A stretch of DNA of 64,000 bases from Sanguinoderma infundibulare (Eukaryota; Basidiomycota; Agaricomycetes; Polyporales; Polyporaceae), in the NCBI GenBank assembly GCA_032821775.1, contig JAVLRN010000006.1:310001-374000 (forward strand), in the 5' to 3' direction. Below are positions 1 to 10,432 of the stretch, in pieces; positions within the stretch are counted from its first letter, which is position 1, and every line of letters begins with the position of its first letter. The notes beneath the pieces are model-generated. The model was not told the DNA's origin. It saw only the letters and a program-made list of their open reading frames with translations, and did not search any database. The position numbers and the translations under genes were made by a program.

Positions 1-22
1 CCGCCTTGCCACGTTCAAGTAA
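1..22 (+). pseudogene. 3' tip of an aspartic protease gene (cut by window edge)
   Basis: The first 22 bases read RLATFK-stop in one frame. This matches the last codons of the two complete proteases in this window, which end GFATLK-stop. The following bases also resemble the protease 3' flank, including a TTGAGCTTCGGG stretch at 73-84 that recurs after protease B. The stop lies 187 bp from the stop of the convergent F-box gene, the same arrangement seen three more times in the window. Only the end is visible, so whether this copy is intact is unknown. Confidence 0.4.
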
Positions 23-208
23 AAGTCCTCTTTCACGACGACGATTCGGTGGTCCTTGCAGCATAAGTACCGTTTTGAGCTTCGGGTTACGCCGCTTGAA
101 TGGAATGAATGTGTTAATACAGGTCTGACGGACTCCTACAATATTCACGCGATCAACAATTGGAATTGTGTCAAGTCGTGTAATCCCAGAGCAGGCGTGG
201 ACTATATT

Positions 209-1984
209 CTATCGTCCTTTCCGAGCCTGCCGGCCCTTCGCCAGCCCCTTCCGGCCAGCGTCCTTCTCTCCTCGATTCGAACGCTTTGGCGCGACGAGCG
301 AAGGCTCCGCTGCTCCGCGCGTGTCGTGCGCCTTCGTGTCGGTTCGAGGACCGCCCTCCACGAACACGACCTCGTGCGCCAACGCCCGAAAGCGTGGCGA
401 GTAGATGCACGACAGGATCCATGCAAAGTCCGAACTCGGGGGCACGTCGCGAAAGCGATGTGGGGCCCCTCGCGCGCCTCCGAAATGCGAGCCGGTGCAC
501 GTGATGCAGAGCTCCAAGCTGCGCAGTGGACAGCCGCCTGTGGCGAGGTGGCGCTTGAGGAGCTCCTCGAGCGCATTCAGCTCGCCGTGCAGGGCATCAA
601 TGTCGTCGTGCGAGTCGTAATTTTCGTACGCGAGACACCCGTACGGCTCCGATGACACCCCGGACACACCTCGTAACAGGCCGAGGAAGACTTCGGCCAT
701 CTGCAGCTTGAGGTCTCGGACCTTCCTGCCGAGCAGGTCACCGCCGAGTAGCTCGAGGCGGCGAAGGTTCGGGAATCCTTCAACGAACTGGCGGAAATCT
801 GGGAAGAACAAATCCGAGTCTTCACGGCTGAGGTTGATCGCGAGCTTGGTGACGGTCGCAGACTGGTATCGGGCCAGGACGTGCGTCAGCTTCTGTCGGT
901 CGTCGAAACGGTGATGGTAGACCCGGAGATGCGCCCCGCCACCGACAGAGCCGCCCAACTCGATCTCTTTCTCCTTTCCGCAGATAACCAACCAGAGGGA
1001 GTCGAAGGACAAAGGTGCGTATAGACCGATCAAGCCCTTGGGCAAAAATCGGTACACGTCCCATGGAACATGGTTGAGCTCAAGCGTGATGTTGGGAGGA
1101 AACGAGAGCCGTGTGAGGAACAGGGAAGAACGGCCGTCCTGTAGCGAGGTGGAGCCGAAGGCCAGATGGAGATAACGAAGGCTTGGGAGGTGTACCGCGC
1201 TACGAGGGTCGACGTCCGAGGCATCGACCATGTTTTCTCGATGGGACAAAATTTCCAGCGTTAGCGACTCCAGAGTAGGCGCACATTGCGCTAGCGCAGA
1301 GAAGAAGACATCTGCGCTCGCGGGCCTGTTGAGGACAATCTTCTTTAGTGACTTGACGGCGATTGCTGGGGTGAAAAGGTTTCCGGGAATGGTAAGTATT
1401 TGAAGGTTGGGAAGGTCTGAGTCGTCGCATGCAGGCAACTCCCAAGCTTCATTCAAACCATTGCAATGGATTTTCAAGCTTTCGAGATTTCGCAGATGAG
1501 AGCGAGCAGCCAATTCCATGAACGCCAGCATGTCTTCCTTGCCCCAAATGTCCACCCTGAAGTGAGACAGCCGCCAGAGGTGGGGTTCAAGAAGGGGCCC
1601 GAGAGTCTGCCACCGCACCCCCGCCATCTCGATCGTAAGTGGGTACGGGTTCGACAACTTGAGCAATGGTGGGACGCAGCGCTCGAGTCGGCCCGGTTGG
1701 GTATCCCATTGGGAGGAAAACGCCATCGAAACAGCGTCAGCCCACAGCTGCGGCGTTCTTCGTGCTATGTTGCGCCAATGTCGACAGATGTGGGTGAGGG
1801 CGACCAGCCGTCGCCAGCCGCACCATGCGGCACGAGCGAGAATCTCAACCACGAGCTCGGTAGGGAGGTGGTTGAACGCGGCGGCGGCATTGGCGGCGAA
1901 ACGAAGTGGGACGATGGTTGCATCGTATGTATTCTGGGTCGCGGAGTGAGCAGGGCAGAGTTTGAGCCTGTCATTGCGCTGCAA
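209..1984 (-). CDS. F-box protein (copy 1), likely intact
   Basis: An uninterrupted 591-codon frame. The N-terminal third carries an F-box-like motif (NHLPTELVVEIL, then ALTHICRHWRNIARRTPQLW), the segment expected to bind Skp1 in an SCF ubiquitin ligase. The rest is a long region with leucine-rich-repeat-like spacing (LPNLQILTIPGNL, LPSLRYLHLAF), typical of agaricomycete F-box proteins and expected to bind an unknown substrate. It ends RQARKGR, as other copies here do. The frame begins with TTG, so the true start is uncertain; an ATG in another frame at 2040 next to a TATATA stretch suggests a short first exon or a small error. It lies convergent to a protease 3' end. Confidence 0.75.
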   Translation of the reverse strand: MQRNDRLKLCPAHSATQNTYDATIVPLRFAANAAAAFNHLPTELVVEILARAAWCGWRRLVALTHICRHWRNIARRTPQLWADAVSMAFSSQWDTQPGRLERCVPPLLKLSNPYPLTIEMAGVRWQTLGPLLEPHLWRLSHFRVDIWGKEDMLAFMELAARSHLRNLESLKIHCNGLNEAWELPACDDSDLPNLQILTIPGNLFTPAIAVKSLKKIVLNRPASADVFFSALAQCAPTLESLTLEILSHRENMVDASDVDPRSAVHLPSLRYLHLAFGSTSLQDGRSSLFLTRLSFPPNITLELNHVPWDVYRFLPKGLIGLYAPLSFDSLWLVICGKEKEIELGGSVGGGAHLRVYHHRFDDRQKLTHVLARYQSATVTKLAINLSREDSDLFFPDFRQFVEGFPNLRRLELLGGDLLGRKVRDLKLQMAEVFLGLLRGVSGVSSEPYGCLAYENYDSHDDIDALHGELNALEELLKRHLATGGCPLRSLELCITCTGSHFGGARGAPHRFRDVPPSSDFAWILSCIYSPRFRALAHEVVFVEGGPRTDTKAHDTRGAAEPSLVAPKRSNRGEKDAGRKGLAKGRQARKGR

Positions 1985-2590
1985 AGACGGGTCCTGAAAA
2001 CGACCGGTGGTTCAAGTCGATGAACTTGTGTTCGGAGCATATATAGCGGAGGAAATGCTTACAGGTCCTGGACTCGTTGCGAAGAAAGTAAAATCGGTGG
2101 ATGGTACCATGATAGGGACGATTGGGAGGTGGTGGTGGAAGGAAGAAAAGTCAACGGTGGTTCAACGGGAGACCAGGGAGACCCACATTTAAATCCCGCC
2201 AGCCAGCGCCGGCGCCGGTCCGGGAACGTCCCACAGCAGGCGCTTAGGCTGCTCCTCCGAGCACGGCAGCGGTTAGACTCGAAGTTATATTCCTTTCGCA
2301 TATTCGCACGTAAGACGTTTTGAAGGCTGTCGGTGAGTCCGTTGGCGGTTATAGTTAACGACCAGCTATGCATTTTTAGGTAAGGTTACGTATTATAACG
2401 ACGGAAAACACTGTGCGACGCAATTTGGTCCTCGGTCCTCTGTTTGTCCGTATCCTGGTGTTGAAGAACTGCAACTTGCCAGTTTAAAAGGGAAGCCGGT
2501 ATGCGAGTCAACTCGTAACGGTAACGAATTCTGCGAAGAACAGTCACGACGACACGACGACCGCCCCAACCACCTCCAGGGACCTCAAGC
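1985..2590. other. Spacer between F-box copy 1 and the carboxylesterase remnant
   Basis: No convincing gene. On the minus strand a TATATA stretch near 2039-2045 could be the F-box promoter. The remaining 500 bases show no motif, repeat or RNA gene that I can recognise. Confidence 0.4.
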
Positions 2591-3850
2591 TCAAAGGGGG
2601 TACTTCGCGCTCAACCCCGCAATAGTCTCAATCGCCGTCTGGCGCGGGTCGTCCCGCCCGATCACTAACGGCTCCGAGTTACTGCTGCCGCGCACTTCGA
2701 GAATAGAGGGCGTCTTCTGTGCATCGGGATCGTACCGCGGCCAGTGAATGGTGTTGTCCGAGGAGCCCCCATTCGGGTCAAGCGTCGACACGAACTGGAC
2801 GAGGTAGTCCAAGAGCTCTTCGTGCCTGTAGACGGACATCAGGTCGCTCCCGTGCAGCTGAGGACGAACATTGGGCGTCGTCAATAACTCCAGCATGAGG
2901 AGAGCATCAAGGGCTTGGAGGAAACACGCACGGATCCAACTCCTGGAAAGCGGCCCCGCTCGAGCACTGATGGCGGAAGTAAGTGAGCAATTCAGTTGGA
3001 TTTCAGAAACGAAAGCGCGTCGATAGACGTACAGTACACCCACGCCGGCTGCTTTTCCGAGCGCAGATCGAGGAGAAAGCGCCTCGGCGCGTGGAAGAGG
3101 AAGTCACCCTGAAAGGCGGCGATGCGCTTGTACATAGGCGCGAGCTGGTTCGCGTTTCCGGTGCCGAACGGCGAGCCCTGTGCGGGATCGTTGGGATAAA
3201 GCCGGAGGAGGGGAGCAACTTCCTCTTTGGAAGCATGTGGAAAGTAGAACTCGCGCAGGTACGCCAGGAACTCGTCGTCGGTGCTGGCGCAGGGGGCGAA
3301 AACGAAGTGTGAGCATCCTGACAAGCGAGAGGGGATATACGCGTGCACACGTGATGTTCCAAGCTCCGGTCGTGCCCTCGTCCAACGAAGTACCTAAGTG
3401 TCGCATTAGCTGGCAAACGGGAGGTCAAGGACTGCTAGCAAACTAGTTATGAATGGGACATCGGAAATCCGCCCTGCCAAGACTGCCTCATGAGGAGGTT
3501 CCTTGACAAACACACCGTCTGCATGAGGAAACCATGGGGAAGCCAATCCCTGCCAGCGGTCGCGACAAGTCAGCCATGCCGTAGACATCGAAATGAGTTA
3601 TACGCCTGGAACTGACGTTGTACTCGAAGATGTTTGGGATTGTGGTGGTGGCGGCGGTAAGGTTCTCAGCCGGAACCGTGCGCAAACACTCGAGCGGATC
3701 TGCGGCGTCCGCGGCGCGCACCCGGCGTGCGCGACGATGGTGTCGAAGAGACTTTTGGCATTCCTCGAGCGAGGGCAACCGTCTGGGGTCGACTTCCTTT
3801 GCACGTTCGGAGACCTGTGGCTTGCAGTTGGAATTCGGACCACCAGAGGC
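2591..3850 (-). pseudogene. Type-B carboxylesterase/lipase, 5'-truncated and frameshifted
   Basis: Peptides in successive minus-strand frames match the C-terminal half of fungal type-B carboxylesterases: SLFDTIVAHAGC near 3730, DPLECLRTVPAENL near 3690, WFPHADGVFVKEPPHEAVL near 3500, then TDDEFLAYLREFYFPHAS and APMYKRIAAFQGDFLFHAPR near 3200, and LHGSDL and GGSSDNTIHWPRYDP in the last exon. Two reading-frame changes cannot be explained by introns, one between the first two peptides and one near 3540. The N-terminal half, which should hold the GESAGA nucleophile elbow, is absent: 3850-4030 shows nothing like it before F-box sequence starts. I infer a dead gene lacking its catalytic serine. Confidence 0.7.
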
Positions 3851-4180
3851 TCTTGAGACGACTCTAAACGGTTGTTTACTATGAGATCACCGTTGAAAAC
3901 ACGTTGCGTCTTGCCGCCGTGTTCCGAGTCGACCCCCAGGCCATCCGTGCGCTCGTAGATCGGATACGGCAAATAATTAGGTCAACTCGCGGCTAATGGA
4001 AATAGCTACTTAGCTCACTGAGATTCTTCGCAGATTTCGTGAGAGCGAAGCCATGGCGGAAGGAGAGCCTCGAAGGCTTACTTGACGCCGAAGGGTTCCT
4101 GGGCCTGTTGAGTGGCGCATCCGGCGCATCCGGCCCGGACAGCCCCGAGCGGTGTCTCGCATATGTCATCGGGGGTTGCT

Positions 4181-5162
4181 TTGTCTCCCCTAGGCAGACC
4201 ATAAACGACCTTGCTGAGTGGGAAGAGGGCGGTCGTATAAGGTCTGCTTTCAAACGCGCCCTCCGAACCGTTGGGTGCCACCATCACGCGGAGTTGAAAT
4301 TTGCCGATTGATCCGAATGCCCATATTCGGGGCAAATTCCCTCTTCTGGACGATAGCCGAACGACCGTTCAAAAACGCGTAAGCGAGGATCCCAATAAGG
4401 CGATTCGCCCTGTTTATGGTAGTCTCGGGTAATGTGCGTAGCGCGCCTCTACGCGTCGTCCCCTCACCATCCTCCTACCCACCATCACCTACACCTCGAT
4501 ATGTATTCTGGTAACTCCCCTGCAGTTCAACTTGTTCACTCTAGGCTTGATGACCAGTCAGGATTTCGCAAATTCTCTGGGTCCCCTTCCAACTTCGAAT
4601 CTCATATGCCTGCGCAAGGCTACCAGCCAAGTTTCGCCATCCAGGACCTCGCCGACGCGCCACTCAGGTCATAGATCGACCTTCGGCTCATACAGACACT
4701 CCCCAGCCTCAAGACTACGCCAGTGCCTCGACCGCGCTGAATGTTTGTCATGCTACCCCGCCTCTCCCCTCCCCTCCCCTTTCTCTCGCGCTCTCTCCCA
4801 GAATGTGTTCACAGCTTCCCATGTCTCTGGAGCTACTCCATACACACCGGCACCAATACAACAGAGGCGCAAACGGAAGCGCGATGAGAACATGCCGCCC
4901 GATGAATGCGCCTATGCGCACGCCCGTGTCACGCCCCCTTCCGCTTCCACATTATTACCCCTTGTATTGCCTGTGTATTAGCCATCGCTATCCGCAATTT
5001 TGACTGCATAATGTATATATGCGCGAAGGGATAAAATCAACGCAAAAACACGTCGATGCGTCGGGGATGTATAGATCTCGACGCGTCGTCGGAGATCAAA
5101 TAATGCTTACAAACCCAGATGTGGCACCCTACGGTTCGGAGGGGTCAAATGCAAGCAGACTA
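4181..5162. mobile_element. 982 bp non-autonomous DNA element in F-box copy 2
   Basis: Flanked by the 9 bp direct repeat GGGGTTGCT (4172-4180 and 5163-5171). Excising the element plus one repeat gives a segment of exactly the same length as the intact paralogue at 39190-39260, which fixes the boundaries. The ends are only weakly inverted (TTGTCTCC versus TAGTCTGC). Inside, 4242-4284 is an inverted copy of the right subterminal 5118-5160, sharing CCCTCCGAACCGT and GGGTGCCAC. The interior has CT-rich stretches (near 4765) and no recognisable transposase. A 9 bp duplication would fit a Mutator-like element; the class is an inference. Confidence 0.65.
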
Positions 5163-5278
5163 GGGGTTGCTAGTCCATTTATAAGTTCTCGGACGACAAC
5201 GAGATCATCGCCGGCCTCCGTGGAGAGTTAGACGGACTCGAGGAGCTCCTCGAGACCCATCTCGCCGCAGGCGGCCGT

Positions 5279-5529
5279 TGTGAAAAGGACGGGCGGCTCG
5301 ACGAGGGCGGACGATGCGGGGGTCGCGTTTGGCCGGAGACGCGGACGAGAGAGAGCAACAAAGAGGGGGAGTCTCCTTGCAAATGCGTGAGGTACAGGAT
5401 ACAACGGTACAGAATATAAGTAAATACGGAGGCTTCTGTAAACGTACGCTGTCAAATATACGAGCGGAGCTGAACGTAAATGGAGCGGGTCCGAGCGGAA
5501 ACGTTCACCAAAGCGCCCAAAAGCCAACA
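5279..5529 (-). mobile_element. Solo LTR, 251 bp
   Basis: The insertion interrupts the F-box codons between AAGG and RRLHRLE. It is flanked by the 5 bp direct repeat GCCGT (5274-5278 and 5530-5534). It starts TGT and ends ACA, the canonical LTR retrotransposon termini, and 5 bp is the usual duplication length for these elements. No second LTR or internal coding sequence is present, so this is a recombination remnant. The minus strand is the likelier LTR sense, with TATA-like AT stretches then a C-rich end; strand is tentative. Confidence 0.68.
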
Positions 5530-5990
5530 GCCGTCGACTGCATAGGCTGGAGCGAGTCTGCATCTCGTACGGTCGTTTGAATGACGAAGATGTCGCTGGG
5601 CATTCTGGGCCCTACCGTCACATTCGTGAGGTCCACACAAGCCCAGCGTGGACAACGAACCTGTGGTGGCTCTGCGCACACACTTTCAGGCGGGGCCACC
5701 CTTGGGACGGTGCATGGTCAACCTGGAGTCCCCATGCACACTGCCAAGCGTGCGAATCGAGGCAATACTAGTCGGAAGGAGCGACAGGCTCGAAAGGGAC
5801 GGTAATAGACTCTGGGATCGGACGACTTCATATAGCTCAGGAGTATGATTGCACGGACGAATATTGTAGCAGAATAAGTACATCAAGTACGGACGCGTAT
5901 ATTCTATTCATGCCGGTTACCAGCCCAGCCCGAACAGAGTCATTCACTGAGGACTACTGGAGCTGCCATCACGATCCTGCAAGCCGACCC

Positions 5991-7549
5991 CTACTTCAGC
6001 GTGGCGAAGCCGACAGTGTTCGCGTCAAACGAAAATGCAGTGTAGACGTTCTTCATGAAGCTGCAAAGGAAGAGGCAGGGTCAATGTGTGCATTCGTCAC
6101 CTTGGACGCTTCGTGCAAAGCGTACTCACCTGTCGCCGACCAACCAGGCGTTGGTGCCGAGACCCATAGTCTTCCCCACGATCGCCCCCACGCAGCGGCC
6201 ATTCTCCTTGCCAGCCACGATGCTAATAATCAATGGTCAGCACCGAGATTAAGTTTCAAGGAACCGAAGAGCTCACTTCTGGGACGAGATCGTCCACTGC
6301 TTGCCGCCGCCCCAGCTGAAGGCGACGTTCGAGGGGGCGTTGGCGCAGGGGAAGGTGTAAAAGCCGGCCATGTTTTGCAACGCGCTTGAGCCAGGAACCT
6401 GCTTGTAAAACGCATCGACCGAACTCGGCGGACCGTAGACGAGAGTAGTGCCCGAGTCGATGACGGTCAAGATCCCAGAGACCACGGTCTGGTTCGGAAT
6501 CGTCAGTTCACATCGGACTATACGGCATTCGTAGCAGGGGAACTCACGGTAGACCCCACTGTAAGCTTCCCGTCACCGATCTGCCAGTAGCCGGTGCTGC
6601 CGACGACGCTGTGCGTCTCGAGGCTGCCGGTGTACAAGCCAGTGTTCGTACCGCCGAGGTAGAGCTCCGAGCCAGTTTTGGCGAGCTTCATCCCAAACAC
6701 GGCCTGCTTGATCGCACCCTGCGCCTTTGCGTTGTTCACGAACGGCGGCTGCTTGAGTTCAGACATCGAGGGGAAGGCCAGGCCGAGGATCCCTTCGTTC
6801 GCCTGCGGTCCGAAAGAGGGCGAGAGGGAGGTGACGGCGGAGAACACCTGGTTCTTCGCAGTGATCCCCCCCACCACGACGTTGTCAGAGAAGATGGGGC
6901 CGGAGACGGTCGAGCCGTCGCCGTATTTGAGGCTGAATGTGCCCGGAAGTGATTTGCTAGTCGGAGACGTCTTGGTGTTGTACTTGTGCTTGGACGAGCA
7001 GGGGCTGGCCGTGCAATTGATAGAAGGGAACCAGAGGTCAGAGGACCCGGCTGCGAGAACCGGTCAGGGTCGGTGTCATATCCCGGACGGCTCGATAGAT
7101 GAGGACGTACTGTCAAAGTCGATGTAGAATACCTGCGCGGGAGTACCGACATTGATGTTGCCTGCCCAGTACTCGTCGTTCTGCTCGTCCTTGAGAGGCA
7201 CAGACTGGCGGCGCTCGGGAGCGGAGTAGGCCATGAGCGGCTTGATCTCCGCCCCCTCGTTGAAGGCTTCTCGACCGATGTTTGCCTGGATATTCTTCAA
7301 GTTGTTGCTGTGCTTGCTACATGGTGTGTATAGTGTTAGCTTGCACGCCGACAGGGATGTGATGAGGTGTACGTACTTGTTGTCGCGAACGACCTGGCGC
7401 ATGGCCTTGGCATGGTCAAAGTTCCCCTCGCTGTCCGTAAGGGTCCTGCGCTGGTGGAAGGGAATTCGAGTGCCGAAGTCCTCGACGACCGGGCTAGCCG
7501 TCGCAGGGAGGACAAGGGCAAGAGCAATGAAGGAAAGCTTGCCGTACAT
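5991..7549 (-). CDS. Aspartic protease A, polyporopepsin-like (peptidase family A1)
   Basis: Secreted pepsin-type endopeptidase. Exons on the minus strand: 7377-7549, 7111-7316, 6548-7050, 6277-6488, 6130-6222, 5991-6060; all junctions keep frame and give 418 residues. The N-terminus (MYGKLSFIALALVLPATA) is a signal peptide followed by a propeptide. The first catalytic motif is formed across intron 2 (FD|TGSSDLW), the second is IDSGTT in exon 4, and the flap region with YGDGS is present. Nothing is broken. A TATAAAAT box lies about 80 bp upstream. It is an inverted near-duplicate of protease B at 35756-37317 with mostly silent differences. Role: extracellular protein breakdown, inferred from the family. 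Confidence 0.9.
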
Positions 7550-8928
7550 GTTGACGATTATTGAGAGTGGAGAGTGTTGCGAAGGACGATGATGCTTGGG
7601 ATGGGGATAGGCTCGAAAACGGGGGATTTTATACCTCGGACGCCCTATGCTCTAAGCACAGCAGCGGATGTTGGACTTTGCGATTTTTTCGCGAAATCCA
7701 CAGCCGGATCATTGTTAGTCACAGAAATAGTGCGGAAGACTGAGCGGTATGCCATTGTGCATCGGGATGATTTTCCTTTTCCGACAGGCCGCCTGGGTGA
7801 AAAGGCAACATCGTGCACAGGTATTCTATGCATCATATCTCTTTCGTCGTCGGAATGCGTGGCGTGGCTTCGAGGAACGTCTTCTGCAGCGTGAGACAGA
7901 CCCTGGAAGCCTGGCCGTATTTGAAACGCGCCCTGCCGTATGACGGTAGCGAAGGTGGTTGTGCATGCTCGGCCAGTCCCATTCAAGATCCAGCCGTCGG
8001 TTCCGACGAGACCAGTGCACAGTGCAGAGAGACCGAGCAGGATAAACATTCAGACGGGGGGCAATTAGACGAAATCGTGATTGGCAAAGTGGGGGAACGA
8101 CGAGGATGCGAGTACGTACTGAATATATGTTGGGCCTATTGCCACCGGAGTTCCGTCAGAAGGTTGCTCACGCCGATGTACTTCGGCACCTTCGCGCACC
8201 GGACCACTTGCCAATAACGGCAGTTTGAGGCCTGTCAAGAATCTTGTTGGAGCTCTGCACGCGTCAGGGTCTAATGATGCATCATATGAGAGCACGTGGA
8301 AGATAGGATACGAGCCTTAACAACGTTAGCATAGTTACGGAGCAGACACAAAGTACTTTACTGGCAGAGCCGGCAGCGAAAGCATCGGAACTTGACATGC
8401 CTTCGCTCTTTGCAGTACCAGGAGAGCTTCATCTTTGCCTGAGTCTCTCGGCCAGACGGTGGTGTGCTCGGTCGCGCGATCAGCGCTATGGCTTTGTCCC
8501 CGTCCTTTTTGAGTGGCTGTATGCGCACCGACGAGCGCAACACTTATACTTCCTTAGTTCTATCGTATGAGCCTACCTCGGACGCACAGGGGCTAGCGAA
8601 CCTTACCTACAAGATATACACCTAGTCCGTGCAATCGCGCCGCTCAACGCCGGAAGGTTGCAGACAGGCATACTCATTAGTTCCTGCATCATGACATGGA
8701 GGGAGGCACTAGCTAGGTAAATGCGCACCTTGCATTCGGGACGCCGCCTGGCCCTTGGCGATGTCCGCCCACGGGCGCGTACAACGAAAGCGGAGTGGAT
8801 AACTGACGTGCATACCAGGCAAATCGTTGCGGGCCCAATTGAGAGATTGCACTCGTTATCGCATTGACATAGTTGCACGGAAAAACGTTGTACATGCGGT
8901 GACAACATGAGCCCCGTGGCGTGGGGGC
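7550..8928. other. Upstream region of protease A and spacer to GH16
   Basis: The part from 7550 to about 7900 is an inverted copy of the region upstream of protease B (about 35400-35755), so the duplication includes the promoter. Between 7900 and 8928 I see no gene, RNA or repeat that I can name. Confidence 0.5.
7625..7632 (-). promoter_or_regulatory. TATA box of protease A
   Basis: TATAAAAT on the minus strand within GGTATAAAATCCCC, about 76 bp upstream of the start codon. The same block, in the same place, precedes protease B at 35663. Confidence 0.6.
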
Positions 8929-9920
8929 TTAGTAAGGACATTCGACTTGTATACCCTCGAACACCGCGCTCATCCTCTCAGGTGCTGTATTCCAGTCGAT
9001 AGGTCCGTGCGCCCACTCGCACGTCCCAGCGGGTGCACTTGCATCCCAGATGCCGAATTGGAGTCGCGAGGGGTTGGAGGGGTAGTGCAGGTGGCCGTTC
9101 TTCTCCGTCTCGCCTAGGACGATCGCGAAGCGGACGTTGGACACGGCGGAAAGGGACGCAGAGAGGGCAATAATGGAACGTACTTGGGCGCAAGGTCCTG
9201 ACCTCCAACCCGTCGACGCTCCAGACGATGCGCTCCGGACTCCAGTCGATCGTGTAGGAGTGGCTGTCTTGCACGCTCTTTCCTCCGCGTGAGTAGTCTT
9301 CGAGGGAGCTGAATACGTAAAGCGGTTTCGTTTCCTCGGGGGCGGGCGCAAAGATGTTGGTCTGCCATTGCTTGGGTCGTCCGCCGAGTAGCTCGATGTC
9401 GATCTCGTCGCGTTCCTGCGCTGAGGAGAGAAAGTACCAAGGTTAATAGAGAACCGGATCTGGCGCAGGGAGGGAACACACCGAGGAGGATCGCCGCGGT
9501 GACGACGCCCGGAACAGCTGGACCAGAGAACGTGTAGGTGACCTTGCCGTACAGTACAGTGAACGTGGAGTTAAACGTCGAGCCCGCGGCGACTTTGTCG
9601 TTGACGCAGCCCTGCGTGGTGATCTTGCCGCTGGGTCTGTCCAGGAACAAGCTGAGACCTTTGGAAGACAGCTTGTAGGAGTGCGGGGAGTCCAGCTGCG
9701 CGAAAGACCTCTCGAATTCAGGATGGTCTGTCGAGGTTCCAAAAGACATGCGAAACGGTTTGCAGTGAGACGGGCGAGCGAGCGAGTTCAGAGATTTAAA
9801 GTCTCCAGAAAGCAAGTTCCCAGACTCAGACCGAGCACCAGGCAGGGTCGCTGTAGCCGCAGGACCAGCCAGAGATACAGCCGCAGAAAATAGTTTGAAA
9901 ACACTCGCCACGGCGACCAT
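8929..9920 (-). CDS. Secreted glycoside hydrolase family 16 enzyme, CRH-like
   Basis: Exons 9482-9920, 9184-9420 and 8929-9113 join in frame to 286 residues. The start at 9920 is chosen because it opens a signal peptide (MVAVASVFKLFSAAVSLAGP); the longer frame up to 9992 has no such feature. The GH16 catalytic signature is DEIDIELLGG in exon 2, with nucleophile E, assisting D and acid/base E in the ExDxE spacing, followed by QWQTNIF and YTIDWSPERIVWSVDG, which line the glucan-binding cleft. Exon 3 has LQFGIWDASAPAGTCEWA. CRH-type GH16 proteins cross-link chitin and beta-1,3-glucan in the cell wall; the subfamily is inferred from the DEID and QTN motifs. No GPI anchor tail is evident. Confidence 0.85.
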
Positions 9921-10432
9921 TGCGACTCGTTGGAGGTCAGCTAGAGATGCACGGGCTCGATGGTCGCAGGTCAAGACGTGGACGAGCTTCAAAAAGGATT
10001 GTGGCGGATAAGAGGCAAAAAATAGATCACTTTCAAGCCCCGATAATCATAATAACAAATCGTTACTATTTCTGTAGGTTATAAGTCGCGCCCGCTAATA
10101 GTCTTCTGCGGACTGCAAAAGATGACATCCAGGCCTTCCTAACCTACGTTCATCAGCCTCCTCGGCATCGCGCCCTGTGAACGGCCAATCTATGAAACCA
10201 CAGGGTACAGTAACATTCTTAAGTTTATACTTGATATCTGATACGAATAACTTGTATCGCCTTTCATGCTGGCACACCTCGTTCCCGAGGCCAGCTTCAT
10301 TAAAATTCGTTGATAGGTACGTGCTCGCTACTAATCACCTTACTCACCTTACTCACCCAGATACCGACGCCGCGTGGGCTAACGTATATATCTAGTTCCT
10401 CACCCGCTTCGGCTCAAATTACACCTGACAAG
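9921..10432. other. Spacer, GH16 to BTB pseudogene
   Basis: AT-richer than its surroundings. A CTTACTCAC direct repeat lies near 10340. I see no gene or structured RNA. Confidence 0.4.

Larger units (their letters stand above)
4030..5805 (+). pseudogene. F-box protein C-terminal remnant (copy 2) broken by two transposons
   Basis: Three separated blocks align in order with the C-terminal part of other F-box copies: AEGFLGLL then GPDSPERCLAYVIGG (4067-4171), SDDNEIIAGLRGELDGLEEL then HLAAGG (about 5190-5275), and RRLHRLE...ISYG then HIREVHTSPAWTTNLWWL (about 5530-5690), ending RQARKGR-stop at 5805. The gaps are a 982 bp and a 251 bp insertion, each flanked by a direct repeat. Removing them with one repeat copy gives continuous alignment, apart from a TAG at the first junction and a frameshift near 5690. 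No F-box motif is present upstream, so the 5' two thirds had already been lost. Convergent with protease A, stops 186 bp apart. Confidence 0.72.
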
